DNA from: Ruegeria sp. TM1040
GTDB lineage: Bacteria; Pseudomonadota; Alphaproteobacteria; Rhodobacterales; Rhodobacteraceae
Assembly (NCBI RefSeq): GCF_000014065.1
Contig: NC_008044.1
Coordinates: 1,015,501 to 1,079,500 of the forward strand
Direction: 5' to 3'
DNA length: 64,000 bases
The translations under genes were made by a program, and so were the position numbers. The notes beneath the pieces are model-generated. The model was not told where the DNA came from and searched no databases. It worked only from the letters and a program-made list of their open reading frames with translations. Every line of letters starts with the position of its first letter. The first letter of the stretch is position 1. Below are positions 25,276 through 33,908 of this stretch, one piece after another.

Positions 25276-25837
25276 AGCTGTAAGTGCCATGAATGGGGCC
25301 AGTTTTGCGGGTCTGGCAAAGGTCGAGGAAACGGGTCTGGGGGGCATGATCACCCTGCGCGGCGACTTTGCCTCTGCTGCGTTCAAAGCTGCCGTCAAAA
25401 CGGCGATTGGATGTGACGTGCCTGCCGTGCGCAAGATCGCCTTTGGCGAACAGGGCGCGGCGGCCTGGATGTCCCCGGACGAGTTGTTGCTGCTGGTCGA
25501 CTACGACACTGCAGAAGCCGTGGTAGCACAGTTGAGCGACGCATTGGCGGGCGAGCACCATATGGCGGTGAACGTGTCCGATGCGCGGGCGTGTTTCGCC
25601 GTGAGCGGTGAGGGCGCGCGCGAGGTGATCGCCAAGGTGGCACCGGTGGATCTGGACGCGGGTCAGTTCGAGGCCGGAGATTTCCGTCGCACCCGCTTTG
25701 CACAGGTGGCGGGGGCCTTCTGGCGCGATGAGGCAGATGTCTTCCACATCGTCTGTTTCCGCTCTGTTGCGGTCTATATGTTCAACCTCCTCAGCACCGC
25801 AGCGCATCCCCAGTCGAAGGTCGGCGTCTACGCCTGA
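25268..25837 (+). CDS. soxG: Sarcosine oxidase subunit gamma
   Basis: A 189-residue GcvT-like subunit that completes the tetramer. Seen: MITLRGDFASAAFKAAVKTA near residue 27, AWMSPDELLLLV near 69, ARACFAVSGEGAREVIAKV near 107 and FRRTRFAQVAGAFWRDEADV near 139. ATG 25268 overlaps the soxA stop by 8 bp and a longer upstream frame is just the soxA region. A strong terminator follows at 25880. Confidence 0.93.
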   Translation: MSKAVSAMNGASFAGLAKVEETGLGGMITLRGDFASAAFKAAVKTAIGCDVPAVRKIAFGEQGAAAWMSPDELLLLVDYDTAEAVVAQLSDALAGEHHMAVNVSDARACFAVSGEGAREVIAKVAPVDLDAGQFEAGDFRRTRFAQVAGAFWRDEADVFHIVCFRSVAVYMFNLLSTAAHPQSKVGVYA

Positions 25838-25879
25838 TCTGACGCTGACGCTATCGTGCAACAGTGCCTGTTTAATCCG

Positions 25880-25912
25880 ATGGCGGCCTTCGCGAGGGCC
25901 GCCATTCTTTTT
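25880..25912 (+). terminator. Rho-independent terminator of the soxBDAG operon
   Basis: A 9-bp perfect stem (ATGGCGGCC at 25880-25888 with GGCCGCCAT at 25897-25905) with an 8-nt loop is followed by TCTTTTT. It lies 43 bp after the soxG stop. Confidence 0.93.
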
Positions 25913-25950
25913 AGACAACAACCAATAGAAGAATTAATTGGAGTTTTTTT

Positions 25951-26361
25951 ATGCTCAATTTCAAAGGTCGGGCCATAGCGGCCTGTGTTTCACTCGTTGT
26001 TACGGCGTCTATGGCCTCTGCGGAAACATGGGTTTGTAAATTTTCGGACTCGACGCGCCGTGGAACAATTCCTCAGAAAGTGATCTTTGATTTGCGGTCT
26101 GATGGCAGCGCCTTGGTCATGGACCCCTATCTCGTGCATACGGATCAGGCGCCGAAACTTGCACGATTTGTCAAAAATACCTCGAATAAGCTGCGTGTGC
26201 GCTGGCGTGTCGATGACATGCCGTTCAGCGGTGGATTGGCCTCTGACATGGATTTCTCGTTGGTACACGACAAAGCACGCGACAAAGCCTTCATTACGTT
26301 GAATTTGCCGAGCTTTGATAACCGCGACAGTGGCACCGGCAGCTGTGAGATCGCAAAGTAA
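25951..26361 (+). CDS. Secreted small protein, first of three tandem relatives
   Basis: I do not recognise the family. The 136-residue product has a signal peptide (about 1-24, ending ASMASA) and a mature domain of about 112 residues that begins ETWVCKF, contains NKLRVRWRV in the middle and the alternating strand DFSLVH, and ends GTGSCEIAK. Only these two cysteines occur in the mature part, so a disulphide between the ends is likely. The next two genes share the plan. GGAG lies about 9 nt before the ATG. It follows the sox terminator, so it has its own promoter. Confidence 0.75.
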   Translation: MLNFKGRAIAACVSLVVTASMASAETWVCKFSDSTRRGTIPQKVIFDLRSDGSALVMDPYLVHTDQAPKLARFVKNTSNKLRVRWRVDDMPFSGGLASDMDFSLVHDKARDKAFITLNLPSFDNRDSGTGSCEIAK

Positions 26362-26454
26362 CTATAGACCTCAGCGAATTCTGTTTGGATGTAGGCTGGC
26401 TCAGGAACGCTGTGCCAGCCGCGCCACAACGCACCTCTCATTTGGAGTAAGACC

Positions 26455-26898
26455 TTGAACTTCTTCAGCCTCTCTGCCGGGGTTGTACTGCTATGTGCGG
26501 GGACCACCTTGCAGGCGGCCCAGTTGAAATGCACGCTGTCAAAGGTGTGGTTTGCTCACCCTTTTCTGCCGTCCTCCTTGGTCCTTGAGGCAGATGAGCA
26601 TTTCCTGAACGTCAAGCTGCGTGATGTTCAGATCAAGAACGTGGCAACCAGTGATACCTCTGCAAAGGTGGTATATCGCGGCCAAAATCGGTTGCGCCTT
26701 GAATGGCCCACTGCGGAGTACAGACGCACAGGTCCGGTGGCATTCCCCAATCGTAATGTAGACCGTGACGAAATCATCGACTACCGGCCAACGCTTTCTC
26801 TCAACCTAAAAAACCTGAAGTTTAAACTCGAGGTTCAGGACAGGGGAGAGGGTTTGCAACGGGGCCAAGGAGACGGCACCTGCAAAAGGTTGCGTTAA
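26455..26898 (+). CDS. Secreted small protein, second of three tandem relatives
   Basis: A 147-residue product with a signal peptide (about 1-21, ending TLQAA) and a mature domain that begins QLKCTLS, has NRLRLEWPT in the centre, strands TLSLNLKN and FKLEVQD, and ends GDGTCKRLR. Two mature cysteines are placed as in the preceding and following genes. The start is TTG 26455, supported by GGAG 7 nt upstream and by the signal peptide reading straight from it. Function unknown. Confidence 0.75.
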   Translation: MNFFSLSAGVVLLCAGTTLQAAQLKCTLSKVWFAHPFLPSSLVLEADEHFLNVKLRDVQIKNVATSDTSAKVVYRGQNRLRLEWPTAEYRRTGPVAFPNRNVDRDEIIDYRPTLSLNLKNLKFKLEVQDRGEGLQRGQGDGTCKRLR

Positions 26899-26973
26899 GT
26901 TATTTCTCGAAGGCGCTCGCGCCAAGATCGGCGTATTTTGGCGCGAAACACTGCACATAAAGAAGCAATTTGA

Positions 26974-27435
26974 ATGATGAAACGAATGAGAGTGACCTCA
27001 CAAATAGCGGCCGCAATCTTCGGCCTCGCGTTTGCGGCCAAAGGGGCGTTGGCGGCGACCTATGATTGCAAAGTGACCAGGGCTGACATTCAACACCCCT
27101 ATCTCGCTGAACGGGTCGTTTTCACAACGGATGCCCGGTTTCAGAAGATCACGATGACGAAAATCGACATCAAGGATGTATCGACGACTGTTGTGCCGGG
27201 GGAATTGGCCAACCGGACCCGTAAACGCGTGCGTATCCGATTTCCGGCCCATAGTTTCGTGATGAACGGGCTGCTCCCACGGCAACCAGGAGCTTACAGT
27301 CGCCTGAAACCGTCTGAATATCTCTACGAGCTCTCAATCTCGCTTTCTGATCAACGGTACACAATGCGCGTTGTGGATGCCATCTTTGGTCTCAGTTATG
27401 GGGCGGGGTCTGGGCGTTGTAAGGTAAGCAATTGA
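26974..27435 (+). CDS. Secreted small protein, third of three tandem relatives
   Basis: A 153-residue product with a signal peptide (about 1-28, ending GALA) and a mature domain that begins ATYDCKV, has KRVRIRFPA in the middle, strand YELSISLSD, and ends GSGRCKVSN. HPYLAERVVF near residue 42 parallels HPFLPSSLVL of the second protein, so these two are closer to each other than to the first. It may start at 26974 or 26977 (tandem ATG). No terminator separates the three genes. Confidence 0.77.
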   Translation: MMKRMRVTSQIAAAIFGLAFAAKGALAATYDCKVTRADIQHPYLAERVVFTTDARFQKITMTKIDIKDVSTTVVPGELANRTRKRVRIRFPAHSFVMNGLLPRQPGAYSRLKPSEYLYELSISLSDQRYTMRVVDAIFGLSYGAGSGRCKVSN

Positions 27436-27473
27436 GTCTGGTTTTCCCGCTCTAGCACTTGACCAACGTCGCA

Positions 27474-27493
27474 GTGGGACGCATGTATCCCAC
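27474..27493. promoter_or_regulatory. Inverted repeat in the sodB promoter region
   Basis: GTGGGA (27474-27479) and TCCCAC (27488-27493) flank an 8-nt centre, about 33 bp before the sodB start. A TTGACC at 27459-27464 may be a -35 element, which would put the dyad over the -10 region. The binding protein is unknown; iron or oxidant regulators are plausible for an Fe-SOD. Confidence 0.35.
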
Positions 27494-27525
27494 AGGAACG
27501 CAACATTAATTGACAGGGGGCCACC

Positions 27526-28125
27526 ATGGCTTTTGAACTTCCCGATCTTCCCTACGCACATGATGCGCTGGCGTCCAAGGGCATGTCTGCCGAGACGCTG
27601 GAATACCACCACGACCTGCACCACAAGGCTTATGTCGACAACGGCAACAAGCTGATCGCGGGCACCGAGTGGGACGGCAAGTCTCTCGAAGAGATCATCA
27701 AAGGCACCTACAACAAGGACGCCGTGGCCCAGAACGGGATCTTCAACAACATCTCGCAGCTCTGGAACCACAACCAGTTCTGGGAAATGATGGGCCCGGG
27801 CGAAAGCAAAATGCCGACCGAGCTGGAAAAGGCGCTCGTCGAGTCCTTTGGCTCTGTCGAAAAGTTCAAAGAAGAGTTCTCCGCCGCTGGCGCGGGTCAG
27901 TTCGGTTCCGGCTGGGCGTGGCTGGTCAAGGACACCGATGGTGGCCTCAAAGTGACCAAGACCGAAAACGGCGTGAACCCGCTGTGCTTTGGTCAGGCCG
28001 CGCTCTTGGGTTGTGACGTGTGGGAGCACTCCTACTACATCGACTTCCGCAACAAGCGTCCGGCCTATCTGTCGAACTTCCTCGACAACCTGGTGAACTG
28101 GGAAAATGTCGCCTCCCGCATGTAA
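27526..28125 (+). CDS. sodB: Superoxide dismutase, Fe/Mn family (iron type likely)
   Basis: A 199-residue enzyme that converts superoxide to hydrogen peroxide and oxygen. Seen: FELPDLPYAHDAL at the start, metal ligands His near 27 (EYHHDLHHKAYV), His near 79 (LWNHNQFWEMM), and Asp and His in DVWEHSYYIDFRNKRPAYL near 164. GSGWAWLV is typical. It reads cytosolic, with no signal peptide. AQNGIFNNISQLWNHN fits iron SODs. AGGGGG lies 6 nt upstream. A terminator follows. Confidence 0.97.
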   Translation: MAFELPDLPYAHDALASKGMSAETLEYHHDLHHKAYVDNGNKLIAGTEWDGKSLEEIIKGTYNKDAVAQNGIFNNISQLWNHNQFWEMMGPGESKMPTELEKALVESFGSVEKFKEEFSAAGAGQFGSGWAWLVKDTDGGLKVTKTENGVNPLCFGQAALLGCDVWEHSYYIDFRNKRPAYLSNFLDNLVNWENVASRM

Positions 28126-28149
28126 TTGCGGTCTGAGGTCACTCCAAAG

Positions 28150-28182
28150 AGGCTCCGTCCGGTTCGGGCGGGGCCTTTTTTT
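28150..28182 (+). terminator. Rho-independent terminator of sodB
   Basis: An 11-bp stem with one or two G-T pairs (28150-28160 with 28166-28176, loop GGTTC) is followed by an unbroken run of T. It lies 25 bp past the sodB stop. Confidence 0.92.
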
Positions 28183-28334
28183 ATGCTGGGGACGCGCGGA
28201 GTGTGCCGCCTGCATCTGCGCGTACGTGACATCTTCTGTGGCGCAGTGCACGCTGGATACGCTCCGTGTGACGGGATGACTTCATGCTCTGGTCTTGCGG
28301 TGGTATTGCAACAGCGAATTTGGAAGGACAGCAT

Positions 28335-28898
28335 ATGATTTTATCTGAGGGAATCGCGGGGCAGGAGGCGCAGTTCATCGCGCTCTTTGAGGCAACCTTT
28401 GCAGCGTCCGAAGGCGCCAGCGAAGGTGCCGTGATCGGCGGTCTTGTCAGGGCCCTGTTGTCCAAAACCCCGTCCGAGGACATCTATGTTTTTACGGCGC
28501 ATGACACACCGCATGACACCGCTCATGACAAAGACACGCTCATTGGCGTGGCCATTTTTTCTCGCCTTGTCTATGCGGAGGACCCGCGCTCTGTGTTCAT
28601 CCTGTCGCCGATGGCAGTGGCAAGCCATCGGCAGGGGCAGGGAGTCGGGCAGGCGCTGTTGAGACATGCGTTGACCAAGCTGCGAGATGCGGGTGTCGAC
28701 GTGGCAATCACCTATGGCGATCCAGCCTTCTATGGAAAGATCGGATTTGAGCCGCTCGACCCTGAGAGGGTCGCCGCGCCCTTGCCATTGAGCATGCCGA
28801 TTGGGTGGATCGGTCAATCCCTGACGGAGACACCCTTGGTCGCGCTGAAAGGCGCCTGCAGCTGTGTTGAAGCCCTGAACGACCCATCCATTTGGTAG
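28335..28898 (+). CDS. GNAT family N-acetyltransferase
   Basis: A 187-residue GNAT enzyme. The acetyl-CoA-binding motif A is SPMAVASHRQGQGVGQALLRHALTKL split as SPMAVAS (strand) and RQGQGVGQALL (Q/R-x-x-G-x-G/A) near residue 103. AITYGDPAFYGKIGFEPL near 132 is the closing motif of the YhbS-like group (yGdp.FY.kfGF). The substrate is unknown. ATG 28335 is preceded by GGAAGGA. An HDTPHDTAHDKD insertion near residue 57 is unusual for the family. The gene converges on a LOG gene. Confidence 0.88.
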   Translation: MILSEGIAGQEAQFIALFEATFAASEGASEGAVIGGLVRALLSKTPSEDIYVFTAHDTPHDTAHDKDTLIGVAIFSRLVYAEDPRSVFILSPMAVASHRQGQGVGQALLRHALTKLRDAGVDVAITYGDPAFYGKIGFEPLDPERVAAPLPLSMPIGWIGQSLTETPLVALKGACSCVEALNDPSIW

Positions 28899-29029
28899 CG
28901 CACGCCTGTCTTTGCCCGGACTTTTCCCGGACGCAGGGACTGCGGCTCTCGGCAGCGTAACCCTTCTCGCGATCATGGTCAGGCATTCGGCCCACAAGCG
29001 CGCCTGAGGCGCAGCTTGGGATCGGAAAA

Positions 29030-29572
29030 TCAGCTCTGCAGGCTGGCCAGCGCGGCCTCGGGCGTGTCGACCCATTGCAGATGTGCGGCATGTGCCGCAT
29101 CGGCAAAGCCCTCCTCGACCACATGGGTGATGAGCGCGCGCAGTGGCTCCCAATAGCCTTCGGTATTGAGCACCACGATGGGCTTGTTGTGAAGGCCAAG
29201 CTGACGCCAGGTGATCGCCTCAAAAAGCTCGTCGAGTGAGCCCATGCCACCGGGCAGCAGCACCACGGCGTCGGCATTGTAAAGCATCACTTTTTTACGC
29301 TCGTGCATGGTCTCGGTAACCACATAGGTGGTGAGATCGCGCTTGCCGACTTCCTGTTTGACCAGATGTTCGGGGATCACGCCAAAGGTCTCGCCGCCGG
29401 CGGCCTGCGCCGCGCGGGCCACCGTCCCCATGAGGCCGACATCACCGGCGCCGTAAACCAGTCGCAAGCCGGCCTCGGCAAGACCCGTGCCAAAATCGCG
29501 GGCGGCGGCCTCATAGGCGGGCTTTGCTCCCATGCGAGAGCCGCAATAGACGCAGACGGATGTGACAGCCAT
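29030..29572 (-). CDS. LOG family nucleoside-5'-monophosphate phosphoribohydrolase
   Basis: A 180-residue Rossmann-fold protein of the LOG family (TIGR00730), which removes the ribose phosphate from cytokinin nucleotides in plants and from other nucleotides in bacteria. Seen: VCVYCGSRMG near residue 6, LVYGAGDVGLMGTVARAA near 38 and the active-site motif LLPGGMGSLDELFEAITWRQ near 105 (PGGxGTxxE, here with Ser), then HNKPIVVLN. The bacterial substrate is uncertain. It is divergent from the LysM gene. Confidence 0.92.
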   Translation of the reverse strand: MAVTSVCVYCGSRMGAKPAYEAAARDFGTGLAEAGLRLVYGAGDVGLMGTVARAAQAAGGETFGVIPEHLVKQEVGKRDLTTYVVTETMHERKKVMLYNADAVVLLPGGMGSLDELFEAITWRQLGLHNKPIVVLNTEGYWEPLRALITHVVEEGFADAAHAAHLQWVDTPEAALASLQS

Positions 29573-29721
29573 GGCGCACCTTTTTCATTTTCCACGGGAT
29601 TTTGCACGATACTGCGAAAACATCGTGCTTTGACCCCTCATAGCGGTATTGCTAGGTTTGCTCAACCGAGAGCGCGGCAACAGTGCTCCGGTACAAAGGG
29701 ACCTAAAGGAAAAGTCGCAAG

Positions 29722-31677
29722 ATGACGAAGACAAGCGGGATAGGCGCGGGGGCCAGTTTGGCCATTGGCACCGTCGCCACGGTGGTGGTCGTTGGAGGCG
29801 GGGTCTTTCTCGCACGGGGTGGGATCTTGGGCGAAGGGGCCAGATCCATGGTCGAGCAGCAGCTGGTGGCCCTGGGCCTTGCAGCGCCGCCGGCGCCCGA
29901 AGTGGTGCCCGTGAAGCCTGTGGTGACACAGCCGCAGACGGCCGATCCCGAGACGCGCGTGGTCGAGCCTGAGCCGACGCCCGAAGCCACGGCTGGCGAG
30001 ACGGTAGAAACGCAACAGGACGCACCAACCGCAGAGCCCGCTTTTGTACTGCAGGCGCCCAAGCTGGAGATCGCCCGGTTTGAGCCAGACGGCTCCGGTA
30101 TCGTAGCGGCGTCCGCTCAGGCGGGGGTCGAGGTGCAGGTGCTTCTTGACGATGAGGTTCTCGATACGCAAACCGTGCCCGCTGCGGGGGAGTTCGTGTC
30201 CTTTGTGACCATCGACCTCAGTGACAAGCCGCGGCTGCTGACGCTGCTGGCGCGCCACAACGGGCAGGAGCTGGCCTCGGAAGACAGCTTTATCCTTGCG
30301 CCGATGCCCGCGCCCGCCGCGCCGGAACCGCAGGTCGATCAGCTTGCCGCGGCGCAGACCGATTCTGATATCGCTGCCCCCGAGGAGGAGCCAATTGAGC
30401 TCGCCGAGGCAACCGAAACCGCCGATCCGAATGTGGCAGATCAGGCGACTGATGCGCCAGATCCAGACGCGCCAGGCGACGGCGCAGCGGAGGGGAGCAC
30501 AACGGTGACGGCGCAGTCCGAAGAGGTCGCATTGGCTGATGTCGCAGTCGATAGCACCGATCCGGACGCGGAGGGCGATGCCTCCTCGACGGAGTCGGCT
30601 GCGAGTGGTGCCGCTGACAATGGAGTGGCAACTGATATGGCCGCCGTCGAAAACACCGGTGATCAACTCCCCGATGCTGCCTCTGAGGCCGTATCTGAAG
30701 CGTCACCCGAAGCGGTAGACCCCTCTGTAGATGTGGCCGAGGCCACCAGTGCTTTGCCGGAGACCGAGGTCACAGCGGAAGACGCGCCCGCAGCAGAGGC
30801 ACCGGAAGAGACAGTCGAGACCGCCGCCTTGGAACAGGCGATCGACGACGAGTCCGCTCGCGAATCTTCTGAAGACTCGGTCCCGGCTCCTGAGCCTGAG
30901 GTGGCAGCTGTTGCAGACACATCAGAGCCGCCCGCTCCGGACACGACACCTGCACCGCAGTCCCCGGTCGAGGTTGCCGAGGCCGTTGACACACCCGAGG
31001 TGCCATCTTCCAAGACGGACACAATGGCTGCCGTAGAAGAGGTGCAGCAGCCGCAGCCGCAAGACCCCGACACAGAGAGCCCCTCTGGCGAGGCGGCTCC
31101 CGCGCCGCAGGCGACTTCCTCTGTCGCGGTGCTGCGCGCTGGTCGCGATGGGGTGACGCTGGTTCAACCTGCGGCCCCAGCCGCACCAGAGCTGGTGGGC
31201 AAGGTGGCGCTCGATACGATCAGCTACACCGAGACGGGCGATGTTCAGCTTGCGGGACGGGCCAGGCCCGAGGCCCTGGTGCGTGTCTACCTCGACAACA
31301 GCCCTGTGGCCGAGCTTGCCGCCGCGTCCGATGGTCAATGGAGCGGCAGCCTCACCTCGGTGGCGCCGGGGATCTACACCCTGCGCCTTGATGAGATCGA
31401 CCCTGTTGACGGTATCGTCCTGAGCCGCCTTGAGACCCCGTTCAAACGCGAGGCTCCAGAGGTCCTGCAGCCTGCGGTGACGGCGGATCAGGCGCCAGAT
31501 CAGGCTGCGCCTGTGGTGCGCGCCGTGACGGTGCAGGAAGGCGATACGCTCTGGGCGATTTCCCAGCAGCGCTATGGCAGCGGTTTTCTCTATGTGCGGG
31601 TGTTTGAGGCCAACAAGGGCGATATCCGCGATCCAGACCTGATCTACCCTGGTCAGATCTTCACTCTGCCCGAGTAA
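29722..31677 (+). CDS. LysM-domain protein with a long acidic Ala/Glu/Pro-rich region
   Basis: A 651-residue protein with an N-terminal membrane segment (about 11-31, AIGTVATVVVVGGGVFLA), an Ig-like repeat near 113-195 (IARFEPDGSGIVAASAQAGV), a low-complexity acidic stretch of about 250 residues rich in Glu, Asp, Ala and Pro (about 205-455), a second Ig-like repeat near 490-570 (LAGRARPEALVRVYLDNSP) and a C-terminal LysM domain (VQEGDTLWAISQQRYGSGF to YPGQIFTLPE, about 598-651). LysM binds peptidoglycan, so this likely spans from the inner membrane to the wall. A related layout occurs in many Rhodobacteraceae. A terminator follows. Confidence 0.88.
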   Translation: MTKTSGIGAGASLAIGTVATVVVVGGGVFLARGGILGEGARSMVEQQLVALGLAAPPAPEVVPVKPVVTQPQTADPETRVVEPEPTPEATAGETVETQQDAPTAEPAFVLQAPKLEIARFEPDGSGIVAASAQAGVEVQVLLDDEVLDTQTVPAAGEFVSFVTIDLSDKPRLLTLLARHNGQELASEDSFILAPMPAPAAPEPQVDQLAAAQTDSDIAAPEEEPIELAEATETADPNVADQATDAPDPDAPGDGAAEGSTTVTAQSEEVALADVAVDSTDPDAEGDASSTESAASGAADNGVATDMAAVENTGDQLPDAASEAVSEASPEAVDPSVDVAEATSALPETEVTAEDAPAAEAPEETVETAALEQAIDDESARESSEDSVPAPEPEVAAVADTSEPPAPDTTPAPQSPVEVAEAVDTPEVPSSKTDTMAAVEEVQQPQPQDPDTESPSGEAAPAPQATSSVAVLRAGRDGVTLVQPAAPAAPELVGKVALDTISYTETGDVQLAGRARPEALVRVYLDNSPVAELAAASDGQWSGSLTSVAPGIYTLRLDEIDPVDGIVLSRLETPFKREAPEVLQPAVTADQAPDQAAPVVRAVTVQEGDTLWAISQQRYGSGFLYVRVFEANKGDIRDPDLIYPGQIFTLPE

Positions 31678-31702
31678 AGGCATAGATAGATTGATGAAAT
31701 GG

Positions 31703-31730
31703 CGCGCCCCCGTCGTGGGGCGCGTTTTCT
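31703..31730 (+). terminator. Rho-independent terminator after the LysM gene
   Basis: An 8-bp perfect stem (CGCGCCCC at 31703-31710 with GGGGCGCG at 31717-31724) with a 6-nt loop is followed by TTTTCT. It lies 26 bp after the stop. Confidence 0.9.
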
Positions 31731-31784
31731 CTTGTCCGACCATGGCGCAGACCCAAGTCGGACCAAACTGACAGAGGAGCTGCA

Positions 31785-33605
31785 ATGCCCCCGATGGACG
31801 ATCCAACCGCCGCCGAAGAACGTCGCTCCGGGCTGCGCACGCTGCGCAAGGTGTGGCCCTATGTCTGGCCAGAGCAGGGGCGTGCGGTGAAGATCCGCGT
31901 GCTGCTAGCGCTTCTGGTGCTGGTTGCGGCCAAGGGCATCGCGGTGGTGACGCCAATCTTTTACAAGGGTGCGGTGGATGCGCTGGCGGGCGAGGGCGTG
32001 CCGGTGCTGGCGCTTGGGGCCATTGGTCTCACGGTGGCCTATGGCATGGCGCGGGTGATGAACACCGGCTTTCAGCAGCTTCGGGATGTGATCTTTGCGC
32101 CCGTCACGCAGCGGGCACTGCGGCGGCTGGCGATCACCACCTTTCGCCACATCCACGCGATGTCCATGCGCTACCATATCACCCGCAAGACCGGCGGGCT
32201 CAGCCGGATTATTGAGCGTGGCGTCAAAGGGGTAGAGTTCCTTTTGCGCTTTCTGGTGCTCTCCATCGGGCCGCTGCTCTTGGAGCTGACGCTGGTCGCT
32301 GTGGTGCTCGCATGGTGGTTTGACATCTGGTATCTCGTTGCCGTTGCGGTGACCGTGGCGCTCTATGTCTGGTTCACCTTTGCTGTGACCGAATGGCGGG
32401 TGAAGCTGCGCCGCGAGATGAACCGCCAGGATACCGACGCCAATCAAAAGGCGATCGACAGTCTCTTGAACTATGAGACGGTCAAGTATTTCGGCGCCGA
32501 GGACCGCGAGGCGGCCCGCTACGATGTCGCGATGAAAGGCTACGCCGAGGCGGCCCTTAAAACCGCCTATTCGCTGGGCGCTCTTAATTTCGGCCAGGCT
32601 GTGATTATTACCACGGGGCTTGTGAGCGTGATGGTGATGGCGGCGATGGGGGTGGAACGCGGCGCGATGACGGTTGGCGATTTCGTCATGGTCAACGCCT
32701 ATATGATCCAGATCACCGGGCCGTTGGGCTTCTTGGGGACTGTCTACCGCGAGATCCGCCAAAGCCTTGTGGATATGGGCGAGATGTTTGATCTGCTCGA
32801 TCAGCCGCCGGATGTGCAAGATGCAACCGACGCCCGTGCGCTGCAGGTGAGCGGCGGCCAAATCCAGCTGGAAAACGTGCGCTTTGGCTATGACCCTGAG
32901 CGCGAGATTCTAAAAGGCGTCTCCCTCACTGTGGAGGCCGGGCAGACGGTTGCCATCGTGGGTTCGACGGGCTCGGGAAAATCCACCATCGGGCGGCTCT
33001 TGTTCCGGTTTTACGATGTGAGCGCCGGGCGGTTGCTGATCGACGGTCAGGATGTGCGCGAGGTTACGCAAAAGAGCCTGCATGCCGCCATCGGCGTCGT
33101 ACCGCAGGACACCGTGCTATTTAACGATACCATCCGCTACAACATTGCGTATGGCCGCGATGGGGCGACCGAGGCTGATATCGTGGAGGCCGCGCGCGCG
33201 GCCCAGATTCATGATTTCATCGAAGGCCTTCCACAGGGCTATGACACCCCGGTCGGGGAACGCGGCCTGAAGCTCTCGGGCGGTGAAAAACAGCGCGTCG
33301 GGATTGCCCGAAGCCTGCTGAAGAACCCGCCAATCCTCTTGCTGGACGAGGCGACCTCGGCCCTTGATACCGACACCGAGCAAGAGATCAAAGGCGCATT
33401 GGCGCGCGCGGGGCAGGGCCGTACCGTGATCACCATCGCGCACCGCCTGTCTACCATCGCTGAGGCAGATCGCATTGTCGTTCTTGAGCAGGGGGAGGTG
33501 GTGGAAACTGGCACCCACGAGGCTCTGCTGGCAGAGGGTGGCCGCTATGCGCAGCTCTGGCAGCGTCAGCAGGCGGATCGGGACATGGCCTCGGGCGCGG
33601 CCTGA
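31785..33605 (+). CDS. ABC exporter, Atm1/HMT1-type (half transporter)
   Basis: A 606-residue half transporter with six membrane helices (about residues 38-315) fused to an ATPase. The helix 4-5 region NYETVKYFGAEDREAARYDV and YHITRKTGGLSRIIERGVKG are diagnostic of the mitochondrial Atm1/bacterial NaAtm1 group, which exports glutathione-linked species and helps with metal stress. ATPase motifs: GSTGSGKST, LSGGEKQRVGIARSLLKNPP and ILLLDEATSALD. It works as a homodimer in the inner membrane. It sits downstream of the LysM gene but after a terminator, so it is probably transcribed separately. Confidence 0.93.
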   Translation: MPPMDDPTAAEERRSGLRTLRKVWPYVWPEQGRAVKIRVLLALLVLVAAKGIAVVTPIFYKGAVDALAGEGVPVLALGAIGLTVAYGMARVMNTGFQQLRDVIFAPVTQRALRRLAITTFRHIHAMSMRYHITRKTGGLSRIIERGVKGVEFLLRFLVLSIGPLLLELTLVAVVLAWWFDIWYLVAVAVTVALYVWFTFAVTEWRVKLRREMNRQDTDANQKAIDSLLNYETVKYFGAEDREAARYDVAMKGYAEAALKTAYSLGALNFGQAVIITTGLVSVMVMAAMGVERGAMTVGDFVMVNAYMIQITGPLGFLGTVYREIRQSLVDMGEMFDLLDQPPDVQDATDARALQVSGGQIQLENVRFGYDPEREILKGVSLTVEAGQTVAIVGSTGSGKSTIGRLLFRFYDVSAGRLLIDGQDVREVTQKSLHAAIGVVPQDTVLFNDTIRYNIAYGRDGATEADIVEAARAAQIHDFIEGLPQGYDTPVGERGLKLSGGEKQRVGIARSLLKNPPILLLDEATSALDTDTEQEIKGALARAGQGRTVITIAHRLSTIAEADRIVVLEQGEVVETGTHEALLAEGGRYAQLWQRQQADRDMASGAA

Positions 33606-33908
33606 TCCAGCACTCAATCCAGAACCGGAGGCGCAGCGCTCTGCAGGCTCGCCTTCGGACGTTGCATTGATGCTGCGATAGGCGGGGCCTTGCCGGATCT
33701 GGGTCTTACGTGTGGCGGGTAAAGGTCAACGCTACGTCCATGCGCGCCAAGTTGCCGCTTGCAAACGAAAAATCAGGCTGGAGATCGCCTGAATTCAGTT
33801 CCTGCGCGACACCCAGTGGCGCGCGTGTCTCTCGCTCTCTAGCGTCCGAAGTGTCGCAGGCAACCGCGTCGCCCGCGACCAAAAGCAACCAGAGAGGAGA
33901 GCAGGACA
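33606..33908. other. 303-bp intergenic region before the EF-hand gene
   Basis: No supported coding frame, terminator or RNA. The last 20 bases carry GAGAGGAGAG before the EF-hand start. Confidence 0.4.

Noticed and set aside
22177-25434. A 1085-codon open frame on the minus strand opposite soxA
   Set aside because: It mirrors the soxA coding region, has no recognisable motif and no ribosome-binding site. High third-position GC in soxA keeps the opposite frame open.
20536-25837. Sulfur-oxidation sox genes
   Set aside because: The symbols coincide but the products are the beta, delta, alpha and gamma subunits of sarcosine oxidase.
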